Source: Flavobacterium hankyongi (GTDB lineage: Bacteria; Bacteroidota; Bacteroidia; Flavobacteriales; Flavobacteriaceae). From it: a stretch of DNA of 64,000 bases. The first letter of the stretch is position 1; the number at the start of each line of letters is the position of its first letter. Shown here piece by piece: positions 1 to 8,134 of this stretch. The DNA is taken from positions 2,418,001-2,482,000 of the forward strand of contig NZ_CP085725.1 of assembly GCF_036840915.1 (NCBI RefSeq), written 5' to 3'. The notes under the pieces were generated by a model, which ran no database searches, was not told the DNA's origin, and was given only the letters and a program-made list of their open reading frames with translations. A program made the position numbers and the translations under genes.

Positions 1-1706
1 TCTAAGTTTTTGTAGATGATTTGGTTGGGATTGGTATCATAATCCGGGATGATGGAATTCGTGAAATACGTCATCCAAACGGCATTTTCCCAACTCATAA
101 AACTGCCGTCTTTCAGATACCATTTTTTCAGTAAATTGATATTGGCATTGTAGGAACGTTCGGGTTTTAAATCTTCCAGTACTATCACATCGCGCGAACC
201 GGTTAATGCCGCATGTTCTTCTGTGAACAGATTCACGACACGAAAACCTGTACCGGCATTAAGTCTTAAAATATTATTGTTGTTGATTTTCCATTTATAC
301 GCAAGACGAGGTGTGAAAATATTACCGTGATTGCTATTGTAATCGTATCGGGCACCCAATAATAAACTATGTTTTTCTGCCAAATGTATTTCATCCTGAA
401 CAAATAAACTTGGAATCCAGGTTTTATCTTCTTTTACAGTAGCTGTGGTATTATCATCATACAATTGATAGCGTATGGCCGTACCAAAAAGGAAATCATG
501 ATTTTTTAATCTTTTGTCCCATGTTAATTGTCCAAAACCTATATTCTGCTTGGCTAAATAAGGAGTGTTGCCATACACCGAGTTCTGATCGTGATTGGTG
601 TATGAGAAAGAAAATAACATTTTTTCTTTCACAGGAAGTTCATAAGAACCTATAAATTCATAACGACTGGTATATATACTCTCGCCATAAACTTCACTTC
701 CGCCACGATGTTTTTTTCGCCATTGCATTTCACCACCCCAACGGTCTTCGTAAAAATAACGTCCCGCTAAAGAAAATATTTTTTTACTTTTCCTGTTGAA
801 ATTCCATTTTTGAAATACCGAAATACGGTCTTGCAGGGTTACATCCGTGAAGTTATCATCGTTATTGTCAATTGGTTTGGAATAATTGAAATAATTTACG
901 CCAGTTAGTACAGACGCAGTGTTTCCTAGATTGGCTTTTGCCCCTAAATCCAGATTGGCTTCTCCCCAGCCTGTCGAAAATCCATCAACAGAAAAAGTAG
1001 GTGCGTTTTTAGAATTTTTGGTGATGATATTGATTAGTCCGCCAACTGCTTCGCTGCCATACAATGAAGAAGCCGGTCCTTTGACCACTTCAATTCTTTC
1101 CAATAATGAATTGGGTATTCCCGAAAGCCCATACACTGTAGAGAGTCCGCTTACAATCGGCATTCCATCAATCAAAACCAGTGTATAAGGTCCTTCCAAT
1201 CCGTTAATGTGAATATCGCCTGTGTTGCAAATATTACAATTTAACTGGGGACGTACGCCGTTTACATTTTGCAAAGCATCAAATATATTAACTGTTGGAT
1301 TTTTTTTGAAAAATGTTGGTTTGAAAACTTCAACCGGCACGGCACTTTCCAGACGGCTCACCGGCTTTAAGGTACCAGTGATGACTATTTCATCCAGTTC
1401 GTTCTTTTTTTGTTTTTCGGGGATTAATTCAAAATTCAATGTGATTTCAGAAGTATCTTTTACTGAAATTCTCTTTTTCTGAGTTTGAAAACCTTCAAAT
1501 ACAACTGTTATTTCATGAGAACCATTAGCTATATTTTCAAATAGATAATTTCCGTCACTATCGGTTTTTGATTTGAGGGATTTATTCAGGGTTACTTCAA
1601 CATTCTCAAAAGTAATTTCATCGGAAGAAATAGTTCCTTTGATTTTAGTCTGCCCGTTTAAAAAATTGCAAATAAAAACGACTGCAACAAGGATTAATTT
1701 TTTCAC
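1..1706 (-). CDS. TonB-dependent receptor, C-terminal part cut off by the window edge
   Basis: Outer-membrane active transporter. The frame is open on the minus strand from a GTG at 1706-1704 to the window edge, about 568 residues, and lacks an internal stop. A signal peptide (VKKLILVAVVFICNFLNGQT) is followed by a carboxypeptidase-like beta-sandwich domain (about residues 20-95), typical of Bacteroidota receptors. The plug follows, with the segments NGLEGPYTLVLIDGMPI and VKGPASSLYGSEAVGGLINI, and then the start of the beta-barrel. Two plug cysteines sit at residues 157 and 160 (CNIC). No in-frame ATG lies upstream, so the GTG start is chosen because the signal peptide begins there. The gene is divergent from an Nramp transporter and a DtxR-type repressor, which suggests a metal or metal-chelate substrate; this is inference. 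The C-terminal barrel strands are outside the window. Confidence 0.9.
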   Translation of the reverse strand, partial: MKKLILVAVVFICNFLNGQTKIKGTISSDEITFENVEVTLNKSLKSKTDSDGNYLFENIANGSHEITVVFEGFQTQKKRISVKDTSEITLNFELIPEKQKKNELDEIVITGTLKPVSRLESAVPVEVFKPTFFKKNPTVNIFDALQNVNGVRPQLNCNICNTGDIHINGLEGPYTLVLIDGMPIVSGLSTVYGLSGIPNSLLERIEVVKGPASSLYGSEAVGGLINIITKNSKNAPTFSVDGFSTGWGEANLDLGAKANLGNTASVLTGVNYFNYSKPIDNNDDNFTDVTLQDRISVFQKWNFNRKSKKIFSLAGRYFYEDRWGGEMQWRKKHRGGSEVYGESIYTSRYEFIGSYELPVKEKMLFSFSYTNHDQNSVYGNTPYLAKQNIGFGQLTWDKRLKNHDFLFGTAIRYQLYDDNTTATVKEDKTWIPSLFVQDEIHLAEKHSLLLGARYDYNSNHGNIFTPRLAYKWKINNNNILRLNAGTGFRVVNLFTEEHAALTGSRDVIVLEDLKPERSYNANINLLKKWYLKDGSFMSWENAVWMTYFTNSIIPDYDTNPNQIIYKNL

Positions 1707-1733
1707 AATTGTAATTTTTATATGTTTAAATAT

Positions 1734-1765
1734 ATTTTTAGACAAAACTAAAAATTAAATTTTAG
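1734..1765. promoter_or_regulatory. Palindromic operator candidate between TonB receptor and mntH
   Basis: ATTTTTAG (1734-1741) and CTAAAAAT (1748-1755) form a perfect 8-bp inverted repeat around a 6-bp spacer. The right arm is shared with a second, overlapping repeat, CTAAAA-N6-TTTTAG (1748-1765). The site lies in the 105-bp divergent gap, 18 bp or more upstream of the likely mntH -7 element. AT-rich palindromes with TTTAG/CTAAA arms resemble DtxR/MntR-family operators, and such a repressor is encoded just downstream. Binding is inferred. Confidence 0.5.
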
Positions 1766-1782
1766 ATAGCAAATATTTTAAT

Positions 1783-1790
1783 TAAATTTG
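1783..1790 (+). promoter_or_regulatory. Bacteroidota -7 element for mntH
   Basis: TAAATTTG matches the Bacteroidota -7 consensus TAnnTTTG and lies 21 bp before the mntH start. No clear -33 TTG is present, which fits a regulated promoter. Confidence 0.5.
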
Positions 1791-1811
1791 CCTTAATCAA
1801 TTACTAAAGAA

Positions 1812-3683
1812 ATGAGTAAGTCATTAGAAGAAGTTCACGAATCAGTATCGACACAAAATAAAACATCTATATTTAGAAAAATACTAGCTTTTTTTGGGCC
1901 TGCCTACTTAATAAGTGTTGGTTATATGGATCCGGGAAACTGGGCAACTGACCTTGCTGGAGGAAGCCAATTTGGTTATGCTTTAATTTGGGTTTTACTT
2001 ATGAGTAACATCATGGCTTTGTTATTACAGAGCCTGAGTGCCCGACTTGGAATTGTGACACAACGCGATTTAGCCCAAGCCTCAAGAGAGACCTATTCTA
2101 AATTTGTAAACTACATTTTATATTTTTTAGCCGAAATTGCCATTGCAGCTTGCGATCTTGCTGAAGTTTTAGGTATGGCAATTGGGTTAAATTTATTATT
2201 TGATATTTCACTTATCAACGGCGTTTTGATTACCGTTTTGGACACCTTTCTGTTGCTATTCCTTATCAACAAAGGAATCCGAAAGATGGAAGCTTTCATT
2301 ATCGCTTTAGTGGCCATCATTGGGTTTTCATTTATTTTCGAAATGATTTTTGCCCAACCAGAAGTAAGCAAAATAATTTCTGGACTAGTTCCTTCACTAC
2401 CTAATGATACTGCTTTATATATTGCCATAGGAATTATTGGAGCTACTGTTATGCCACACAATTTATATTTACATTCCTCATTAGTCCAAACTAGAAAATT
2501 TGATAGAAGCAAAAGTGGAATCAAGCAAGCGTTGAAATACAATTTTATAGATTCGACAATTGCTTTAAATCTAGCCTTTTTTGTGAATGCCGCTATTTTG
2601 ATTTTGGCTGCAGCCACATTTCATAAAAACGGTTATTTTGAAGTAGCCGAAATACAAGATGCCCATCAATTGTTGGCTCCATTATTAGGCACAAAATGGG
2701 CTCCAATACTATTTGCTGTAGCTTTAATTGCAGCAGGACAAAGCTCTACAATAACTGGTACACTAGCAGGACAAATCATCATGGAAGGTTATTTGAATTT
2801 AAGAATCCAACCTTGGATAAGAAGAATCCTTACTCGTTTAATCGCAATTGTACCCGCAGTTATTGTTATTTCAATTTTTGGAGAACAAGTAACAGGAAAG
2901 CTGCTTATTTTTAGTCAAGTCGTTTTGAGCTTACAATTAGGTTTTGCAATTATTCCTTTAATCCATTTTGTGAGTGACAAAACCAAAATGAAAGGATTTC
3001 ACATCTCAAAGCCTACACAAATTGCAGCTTGGGTTATCGCTTTAATAATAGTATCGTTAAATGCAAAACTGGTGTATTCTGAAATTGTAGGTTTATTAGA
3101 ATCTTCAGAAAATCCAACTTTACTTTGGTTTACTGTCGTACCTATGGCTGTTGGTTTTTTGATATTACTTTTATATATCGTATTCAAACCTTTTATTTCA
3201 AAAGTGAAAACAGATATCCTGAATCATTCCCCACATAATTTAAAACTAAAATTTGCGACATCAGAAGCACATTCTAAAAAAAACATTGCTATTTTGGTTG
3301 ACTTTTCAAATGCAGATGAAATTGCAATAAATCACGCTTTTGAATTGGGTGGAAAAGATGCAAGCTACACACTTATTCACGTTGTAGAAACTGTTGGTGC
3401 TATGATATATGGGGATAATATCGAAGATTGTGAAACCACAATTGATGAGAAACTATTAAAAGAATATGAGCAAATTCTATCAGATAAAGGATTTAAAGTA
3501 ATGAGTATTTTAGGTTTTGGAAAACCAGGAAAATCAATTCCTAAAATTATAAATGAAGGCACATACGACATATTAGTAATGGGTACGCACGGTCATACTG
3601 GGTTAAAAGATTTGCTTTTTGGCACTACTGTTGATAAATTGCGCCACCAAATTTCGGTTCCATTATTTATAGTAAAAAACTAA
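1812..3683 (+). CDS. mntH: Nramp-family Mn2+/Fe2+ transporter fused to a C-terminal universal stress domain
   Basis: Proton-coupled divalent-metal importer of the inner membrane. The Nramp domain spans about residues 25-465 and carries both metal-binding motifs: DPGN at 40-43 (TM1) and MPHN at 214-217 (TM6). Hydrophobic segments fit roughly 11 membrane helices. Ordinary bacterial MntH is about 400-450 residues; here residues 489-623 form an extra UspA-like domain with the nucleotide-binding pattern GTHGHTG-(6)-GTT near residues 588-605, starting NIAILVDFS. The domain should face the cytoplasm and could gate transport in response to ATP or stress; this is inference. A DtxR-type repressor gene follows after 3 nt, so the two are almost certainly co-transcribed. 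Confidence 0.93.
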   Translation: MSKSLEEVHESVSTQNKTSIFRKILAFFGPAYLISVGYMDPGNWATDLAGGSQFGYALIWVLLMSNIMALLLQSLSARLGIVTQRDLAQASRETYSKFVNYILYFLAEIAIAACDLAEVLGMAIGLNLLFDISLINGVLITVLDTFLLLFLINKGIRKMEAFIIALVAIIGFSFIFEMIFAQPEVSKIISGLVPSLPNDTALYIAIGIIGATVMPHNLYLHSSLVQTRKFDRSKSGIKQALKYNFIDSTIALNLAFFVNAAILILAAATFHKNGYFEVAEIQDAHQLLAPLLGTKWAPILFAVALIAAGQSSTITGTLAGQIIMEGYLNLRIQPWIRRILTRLIAIVPAVIVISIFGEQVTGKLLIFSQVVLSLQLGFAIIPLIHFVSDKTKMKGFHISKPTQIAAWVIALIIVSLNAKLVYSEIVGLLESSENPTLLWFTVVPMAVGFLILLLYIVFKPFISKVKTDILNHSPHNLKLKFATSEAHSKKNIAILVDFSNADEIAINHAFELGGKDASYTLIHVVETVGAMIYGDNIEDCETTIDEKLLKEYEQILSDKGFKVMSILGFGKPGKSIPKIINEGTYDILVMGTHGHTGLKDLLFGTTVDKLRHQISVPLFIVKN

Positions 3684-3686
3684 ACC

Positions 3687-4340
3687 ATGACTTTTTCTGA
3701 AGAAAATTATTTAAAGACAATATACCATCTAACCAATTTATTAGATTCGGAAATAAGTACTAATGCTATTGCCGAAAAGATGGAAACCAAAGCATCTTCA
3801 GTAACAGATATGCTTAAAAAACTGGCCGAAAAAAACTTAGTTAACTATAAAAAGTACCAAGGTGTTTCACTAACCGATAAAGGTTTACACTCTGCAAAAA
3901 TGATTGTACGCAAACATCGCTTATGGGAAGTTTTCTTAGTAGATAAATTAGATTTTCCTTGGGACGAAGTTCATGACATTGCTGAGCAACTAGAACACAT
4001 CAAATCTGAAAAATTAATCAATAAGCTTGATGAATTTTTAAATTTTCCTACAGAAGATCCTCACGGTGATCCTATTCCTAACGCTGAAGGGATGATTGTT
4101 AAAGTTGAGAAACAGTTGCTTTCGGAACTAACTGAAAAACAAACAGGAGTTTGCGTAGGAGTTAAAGATACTTCTTCCGAATTTCTTCAATATCTTGATA
4201 AACAAGAAATCGCATTGGGATCGAAAATCGAAGTTGTTTCTAAGGAAAGCTTCGATTTATCATTAAAAATTAAAGTCGATAATAAAGAATTAATGATTTC
4301 GAACAAAATTGCCGCCAATCTTTTTGTCAAAAAAGTGTAA
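3687..4340 (+). CDS. DtxR/MntR-family metal-dependent transcriptional repressor
   Basis: 217-residue iron- or manganese-sensing repressor. An N-terminal winged helix (about 1-62) with the recognition helix near ASSVTDMLKKL is followed by the dimerisation domain (about 63-140) and a C-terminal FeoA/SH3-like domain (about 145-217), so it has the long DtxR/IdeR form, not the short MntR form. Likely metal ligands are His77, Glu100, Glu103 and His104, aligned with MntR His77, Glu99, Glu102 and His103. The positions of MntR Asp8 and Glu11 are Asn7 and Lys10, so the usual binuclear Mn site is altered. It starts 3 nt after mntH and probably controls mntH and the divergent TonB receptor. Whether it senses Fe or Mn cannot be told from sequence. 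Confidence 0.9.
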   Translation: MTFSEENYLKTIYHLTNLLDSEISTNAIAEKMETKASSVTDMLKKLAEKNLVNYKKYQGVSLTDKGLHSAKMIVRKHRLWEVFLVDKLDFPWDEVHDIAEQLEHIKSEKLINKLDEFLNFPTEDPHGDPIPNAEGMIVKVEKQLLSELTEKQTGVCVGVKDTSSEFLQYLDKQEIALGSKIEVVSKESFDLSLKIKVDNKELMISNKIAANLFVKKV

Positions 4341-4380
4341 CTTGTGGAATAATTTTTGATTTCATTTTGAAAAGCTCTTT

Positions 4381-4773
4381 ATGAAAAAACATTTTATATT
4401 ATCGATTCTTGCCTTATCACTCATTGGGTGTGCAACTGCACAAAACGATGGAACAATCAACCAAAAACTTGATTCAAAATCTGATAAAGAAATTGTATTA
4501 GTAAAAGTTATTGATGATTCTAGATGTCCCGAAGGTGTTCAATGCATTTGGGCAGGAGAAGTAACTATTGAACTAGCTGCTTATGAGAATGGAAAAGTTG
4601 TCGAACAAGTGCAATTTACATATAATACAAAATCAGAAAGAGAAATTGTTTCTTGGTTTACAAAACATTTACCATCTCAAAAAATTCAGTTAAAAGGAAT
4701 TAGCGTTTTACCTTATCCAAAAGATGGTGTTCCTAGAAAATTAGAAGATTATTTTATAAAGCTAAATTATTAA
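4381..4773 (+). CDS. Small lipoprotein of unknown function with DSRCPxGVQCIWAGE motif
   Basis: 130 residues. It begins with a lipoprotein signal (LSLIGC, lipidated Cys17), so the mature protein is membrane-anchored. The one striking motif is DSRCPEGVQCIWAGEVTIEL at about residues 46-65, with two cysteines that could form a disulfide; I recall similar motifs in small secreted hypothetical proteins of Bacteroidota, but no function is known to me. The rest looks like a compact beta-rich domain. The gene starts 40 nt after the repressor gene on the same strand and may belong to its operon. Its 3' end overlaps that of the convergent Feo gene by 4 nt. Confidence 0.75.
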   Translation: MKKHFILSILALSLIGCATAQNDGTINQKLDSKSDKEIVLVKVIDDSRCPEGVQCIWAGEVTIELAAYENGKVVEQVQFTYNTKSEREIVSWFTKHLPSQKIQLKGISVLPYPKDGVPRKLEDYFIKLNY

Positions 4774-4889
4774 CTGCAACCGCAATCGTTACCACAGTTT
4801 TTACCATTCTTCTTTTTGAAAAAGAATTTCTTTACCAAAAAAACTATGGCAACAATTAAAATTCCAAATGCTATAATTTGCTGTATCAT
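4770..4889 (-). CDS. FeoB-associated Cys-rich membrane peptide
   Basis: 39 residues: one membrane helix (IIAFGILIVAIVFLV), a basic patch (KKFFFKKKNGK), and the Cys-rich tail NCGNDCGCS. This is the layout of the FeoB-associated Cys-rich membrane proteins found after feoB in many bacteria without FeoC. The ATG at 4889 overlaps the feoB stop (ATGA), which indicates translational coupling and decides the start; a longer reading would lie inside feoB. The three cysteines could bind iron or sense redox state; this is inference. It ends convergently against the lipoprotein gene with a 4-nt overlap. Confidence 0.85.
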   Translation of the reverse strand: MIQQIIAFGILIVAIVFLVKKFFFKKKNGKNCGNDCGCS

Positions 4890-6988
4890 TTTAAAATCTG
4901 GTAAGCAATTAGACAAACTACATAAGCGAAACCACTCATAAATACCAATTGTACCATAGGCCATTTCCAAGTATTGGTTTCTTTTTTAGTAATAGCCAAA
5001 GTAGAAATACACTGCATCGCAAACGCATAAAAAAGTAGTAAAGAAACACCAGTAGCAAAATTAAAAATTTTAGCTCCAGTAATCGGATGAACTTCTGCAG
5101 CCATTTTATTTTTTATAGTTGTTTCTTCATCTGAATGACTTCCTACGCTGTAAATAGTTGCTAATGTTCCCACAAAAACCTCACGAGCTGCAAAAGAACT
5201 CACAACAGCAATACCAATTTTCCAATCATAACCTAAAGGTTTAATAACAGGTTCAATTGTTTTACCCAACATTCCGATATATGAATTTTCTAATTTGTAT
5301 GAAGCAACAAGATCTTCTTTTTCGCCAGAGATGGTTTTACTTTTCAATTGTTGTTCAACAATTTGATCTGCATTATGAAAAGTTTTATCTGGACCGTGTG
5401 AACCTAAAAACCACAAGATAACAGACAAAGCCAAAATAATTTTCCCTGCTCCAAATACAAATGATTTTGTTTTTTCGACAACATTAATTGCCACGTTTTT
5501 AAACATTGGCACTTTATAACTAGGCATTTCAACTACAAAGTAACTATTAGAGTTTATCTTTAAAATTTTATTTAGAATATACGCTGAAAAAATAGCCATT
5601 CCAAAGCCTAACATATACAAGGTCATCAAGGTTAATCCTTGCATATTGAATACTCCAAACAAACGTTTGTCAGGAATAATAAGTGAAATCAAAATAGCAT
5701 ATACGGGCAAACGAGCTGAACAAGTTGTAAAAGGAGTTACTAAAATAGTAATAAGTCTTTCTTTCCAGTTTTCAATATTTCGAGCTGCCATAATAGCTGG
5801 AATTGCACAAGCTGTTCCTGAAATAAGTGGTACAACGCTTTTTCCGCTTAATCCAAAACGGCGCATTACTTTATCCATTAAAAAAACAACACGACTCATA
5901 TAACCGCTTTCTTCCAAAACTGAAATAAATAGAAATAAAAAAGCAATTTGAGGAATAAATATCACAATTCCTCCTAATCCAGGAATAATACCTTCGGCAA
6001 TTAAATCGGTCAAGATACCTGGCGGTAAATGAGATTTTGCAAACGAACTAAAAGTTGCAAAACTTCCGTCGATAAAATCCATTGGGACGCTCGACCAATC
6101 AAAAATAGACTGGAAGATTAGCATTAAAATTCCGAAGAAAATTAAATATCCATACACTTTATGCATAAGTATACGATCCAGTCTACTTCTTAAATCTTTT
6201 GCTGAATTAATATCAACTGTCTGTCCTACTTTTAGCACTTCATTGATAAACTGATAGCGCTTAATAGTTTCTTTATGTTGTAATCTTTTTAAATCTTCTT
6301 TTGACTTGGTGAAAGATGGATTAGGTAATTCCTTTCTATCCAAATCTACAAAGTTTACATCTTGAGTAATTACCAACCAAAGTTTGTACAACAACTGATT
6401 TGGAAAAGCTTTACGAAGATTATCAAAATAAATAGGATCAATTTCAGAAGCGTTTAAACACGGATCTGTAGGGATGTTTTTATATTTGATTATGAGATTT
6501 TTTAACTCATCAATACCTTCATTTTTTCTAGAACTTATTAAAGCAACCTTGGTTTTTAGCATTTTTTCCAAATACGGAATGTCTAAAGTGATTCCTTTAT
6601 AAGACATTCTATCGGCCATGTTAATCACTAAAATCGTGGGAATTTCTAAATCTTTAATTTGAGTAAAAAGAAGTAAATTTCTTTTAAGATTTTCAACTTC
6701 TGTAACTACAATTGCTACATCAGGATAATCTTTATCATTTTTATTAAGAAGCAACTCAATTACAACATTTTCATCAAGAGAACTTGCATTTAAACTGTAT
6801 GTTCCAGGTAAATCGAGAATAGTTGCTTTAAGATTAGAGGCCAACTTACAGATCCCAACTTTCTTTTCAACAGTAATACCAGGATAATTCCCTACTTGTT
6901 GATTCAATCCAGTTAACTGATTAAATACAGATGTTTTCCCTACATTCGGGTTTCCAATAAGTGCTATGTTAATATTCCCAACCTTCAT
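4886..6988 (-). CDS. feoB: Ferrous iron transport protein B
   Basis: 700-residue Fe2+ transporter of the inner membrane. The N-terminal G domain has G1 GNPNVGKT (12-19), G3 DLPG (59-62) and G4 NMAD (123-126), followed by the GDI-like linker and the polytopic Gate domains beginning near residue 280 (for example GLGGIVIFIPQIAFLFLFIS and the Cys-containing SGTACAIPAIMAARNIE). Length is slightly under that of E. coli FeoB (773). Its ATG overlaps the feoA stop by one base (TAATG), and its stop overlaps the next small gene, so feoA-feoB-Cys-rich peptide form one coupled operon. Confidence 0.98.
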   Translation of the reverse strand: MKVGNINIALIGNPNVGKTSVFNQLTGLNQQVGNYPGITVEKKVGICKLASNLKATILDLPGTYSLNASSLDENVVIELLLNKNDKDYPDVAIVVTEVENLKRNLLLFTQIKDLEIPTILVINMADRMSYKGITLDIPYLEKMLKTKVALISSRKNEGIDELKNLIIKYKNIPTDPCLNASEIDPIYFDNLRKAFPNQLLYKLWLVITQDVNFVDLDRKELPNPSFTKSKEDLKRLQHKETIKRYQFINEVLKVGQTVDINSAKDLRSRLDRILMHKVYGYLIFFGILMLIFQSIFDWSSVPMDFIDGSFATFSSFAKSHLPPGILTDLIAEGIIPGLGGIVIFIPQIAFLFLFISVLEESGYMSRVVFLMDKVMRRFGLSGKSVVPLISGTACAIPAIMAARNIENWKERLITILVTPFTTCSARLPVYAILISLIIPDKRLFGVFNMQGLTLMTLYMLGFGMAIFSAYILNKILKINSNSYFVVEMPSYKVPMFKNVAINVVEKTKSFVFGAGKIILALSVILWFLGSHGPDKTFHNADQIVEQQLKSKTISGEKEDLVASYKLENSYIGMLGKTIEPVIKPLGYDWKIGIAVVSSFAAREVFVGTLATIYSVGSHSDEETTIKNKMAAEVHPITGAKIFNFATGVSLLLFYAFAMQCISTLAITKKETNTWKWPMVQLVFMSGFAYVVCLIAYQILK

Positions 6989-7227
6989 TATTTTGTTTTG
7001 TTAGGAATTTGAACTTTAATTGCTTGTGCTGTTTCTAATCGGATGGCTAAATACGAATCATTAACATTCAAATATAAAGGATCCCCAAAAGGAGCAACCT
7101 GCAGTATTTGCACTTCATTTCCAGGTAAACAACCCATTTCCAGTAATTTTAAAGGGACCAATTCAATATCAAAATCTTGAATAATTCCTTTTTGTCCTAT
7201 TTGCAATTGTGCTAAGTTAATATCCAC
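6988..7227 (-). CDS. feoA: Ferrous iron transport protein A
   Basis: 79-residue SH3-like cytoplasmic protein that supports FeoB. Typical features are LAQLQIGQKGIIQDFD at the start and LKLLEMGCLPGNEVQIL in the middle, matching the family's L-x-x-L-G-x-x-P-G core. It is the first gene of the feo operon and is coupled to feoB by a 1-nt overlap. A -7 element and a Fur-box-like palindrome lie directly upstream, which fits iron-repressed transcription. Confidence 0.96.
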   Translation of the reverse strand: MDINLAQLQIGQKGIIQDFDIELVPLKLLEMGCLPGNEVQILQVAPFGDPLYLNVNDSYLAIRLETAQAIKVQIPNKTK

Positions 7228-7250
7228 TTATTTAGATTCAGTTTACATTG

Positions 7251-7258
7251 CAAAAGTA
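7251..7258 (-). promoter_or_regulatory. Bacteroidota -7 element for feoA
   Basis: Minus-strand TACTTTTG is an exact TAnnTTTG match, 23 bp before the feoA start codon. Confidence 0.6.
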
Positions 7259-7262
7259 CTAA

Positions 7263-7277
7263 TTAAAATCATTCTAA
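7263..7277 (-). promoter_or_regulatory. Fur-box-like 7-1-7 palindrome in the feoA promoter
   Basis: Minus strand TTAGAAT-G-ATTTTAA is an inverted repeat of 7-bp arms around one base with one mismatched position, the architecture of a Fur box. It begins 4 bp upstream of the -7 element, so a bound repressor would block RNA polymerase. Nearly the same sequence occurs at 44342-44356 upstream of the araC-hemH operon. Confidence 0.5.
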
Positions 7278-7303
7278 ATATGATAAAAATCACAAGGCAG
7301 TAA

Positions 7304-7972
7304 TTATTCTTTTTCAGACAAGTAGTTTATATCTTCTAAGAGCTTTTCGACTTCTTCTCGTTTTGTACCATCATAGAAACCTCTAACTCTTCTTTTTTTA
7401 TCAATCAACACAAAGTTTTCGGTATGAACCATATCATACATTTCTTCGGGCTTACCTGTTTTTACGGCTAAATATGACTTGCGTGCTATGTAATAAATCT
7501 CTTTTTTGTCTCCTGTTACCAAGTTCCATTTTGCGTCAATAACACCTTTTCGTTCTGCATAGGCTTTTAAAACTGGTACACTGTCAATATCTGGTGTTAC
7601 AGAATGCGAAATCAACATAACTTCAGGATTCTCTTTAATTTTATCTTGCAACCAAACCATATTATCAGCCATAATAGGACAAATGGATGGGCAGGTAGTG
7701 AAGAAGAAATCGGCTACATAAATCTTTCCTTCGTAATCTTTTTGCGTAATTATTTTCCCGTTTTGATTCGTAAAAGAAAAATCTGAAATAAAATGCTCAT
7801 TGGCCACGTGTTGAATAGTAGTATCCACCAACTCTGGATTTACCATCGAAGGGGTATAAATAGGAAGTGATTTAACTGGCTTTAAAACAAAATAAAAAAG
7901 TGTTATAATAACTACCGATAAAATGGATAGAACAATAAATAATGTTTTGAATCTCTTAAAGAAATCAATCAT
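7304..7972 (-). CDS. SCO1/SenC-family copper chaperone (cytochrome oxidase assembly)
   Basis: 222-residue thioredoxin-fold protein anchored by one N-terminal helix (LFIVLSILSVVIITLFYFVL) with the catalytic domain in the periplasm. Copper-binding residues are Cys94 and Cys98 (CPSIC) and His183 (MVHTENF), the complete SCO set. It probably delivers copper to, or reduces, the CuA site of a cytochrome oxidase. The start at 7972 (MIDFFKRF) is chosen because a TAnnTTTG element lies at 7988-7995, which would fall inside a longer reading beginning at 8014. It stands alone between feoA and a divergent M13 peptidase. Confidence 0.93.
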   Translation of the reverse strand: MIDFFKRFKTLFIVLSILSVVIITLFYFVLKPVKSLPIYTPSMVNPELVDTTIQHVANEHFISDFSFTNQNGKIITQKDYEGKIYVADFFFTTCPSICPIMADNMVWLQDKIKENPEVMLISHSVTPDIDSVPVLKAYAERKGVIDAKWNLVTGDKKEIYYIARKSYLAVKTGKPEEMYDMVHTENFVLIDKKRRVRGFYDGTKREEVEKLLEDINYLSEKE

Positions 7973-7987
7973 AATCAATTTTTGCGG

Positions 7988-7995
7988 CAAAGTTA
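7988..7995 (-). promoter_or_regulatory. -7 element for the SCO gene
   Basis: Minus-strand TAACTTTG matches TAnnTTTG and lies 15 bp before the ATG at 7972. It supports the short start. Confidence 0.5.
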
Positions 7996-8070
7996 CAACT
8001 TGAAACAATAACAACTTCAGAAGTTATCATTACAAAATGTTAAAAATTAAAACAACTTTACATAATTCAA

Positions 8071-8078
8071 TACATTTG
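8071..8078 (+). promoter_or_regulatory. -7 element for the M13 peptidase gene
   Basis: TACATTTG matches TAnnTTTG, 56 bp before the start codon. Confidence 0.45.
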
Positions 8079-8134
8079 AAAATTGTAACATTTTTCAAAA
8101 ACCACCTACTTATTTAGAAATTTAACCAAAAAAT

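Noticed and set aside
919..1758. Three short open frames on the plus strand
   Set aside because: They lie opposite the TonB receptor reading frame, which has strong family motifs and no stops, and lack any recognisable domain.
2111..2617. 168-codon minus-strand frame inside mntH
   Set aside because: It is antisense to well-conserved Nramp helices; the composition mirrors the complement of a membrane protein.
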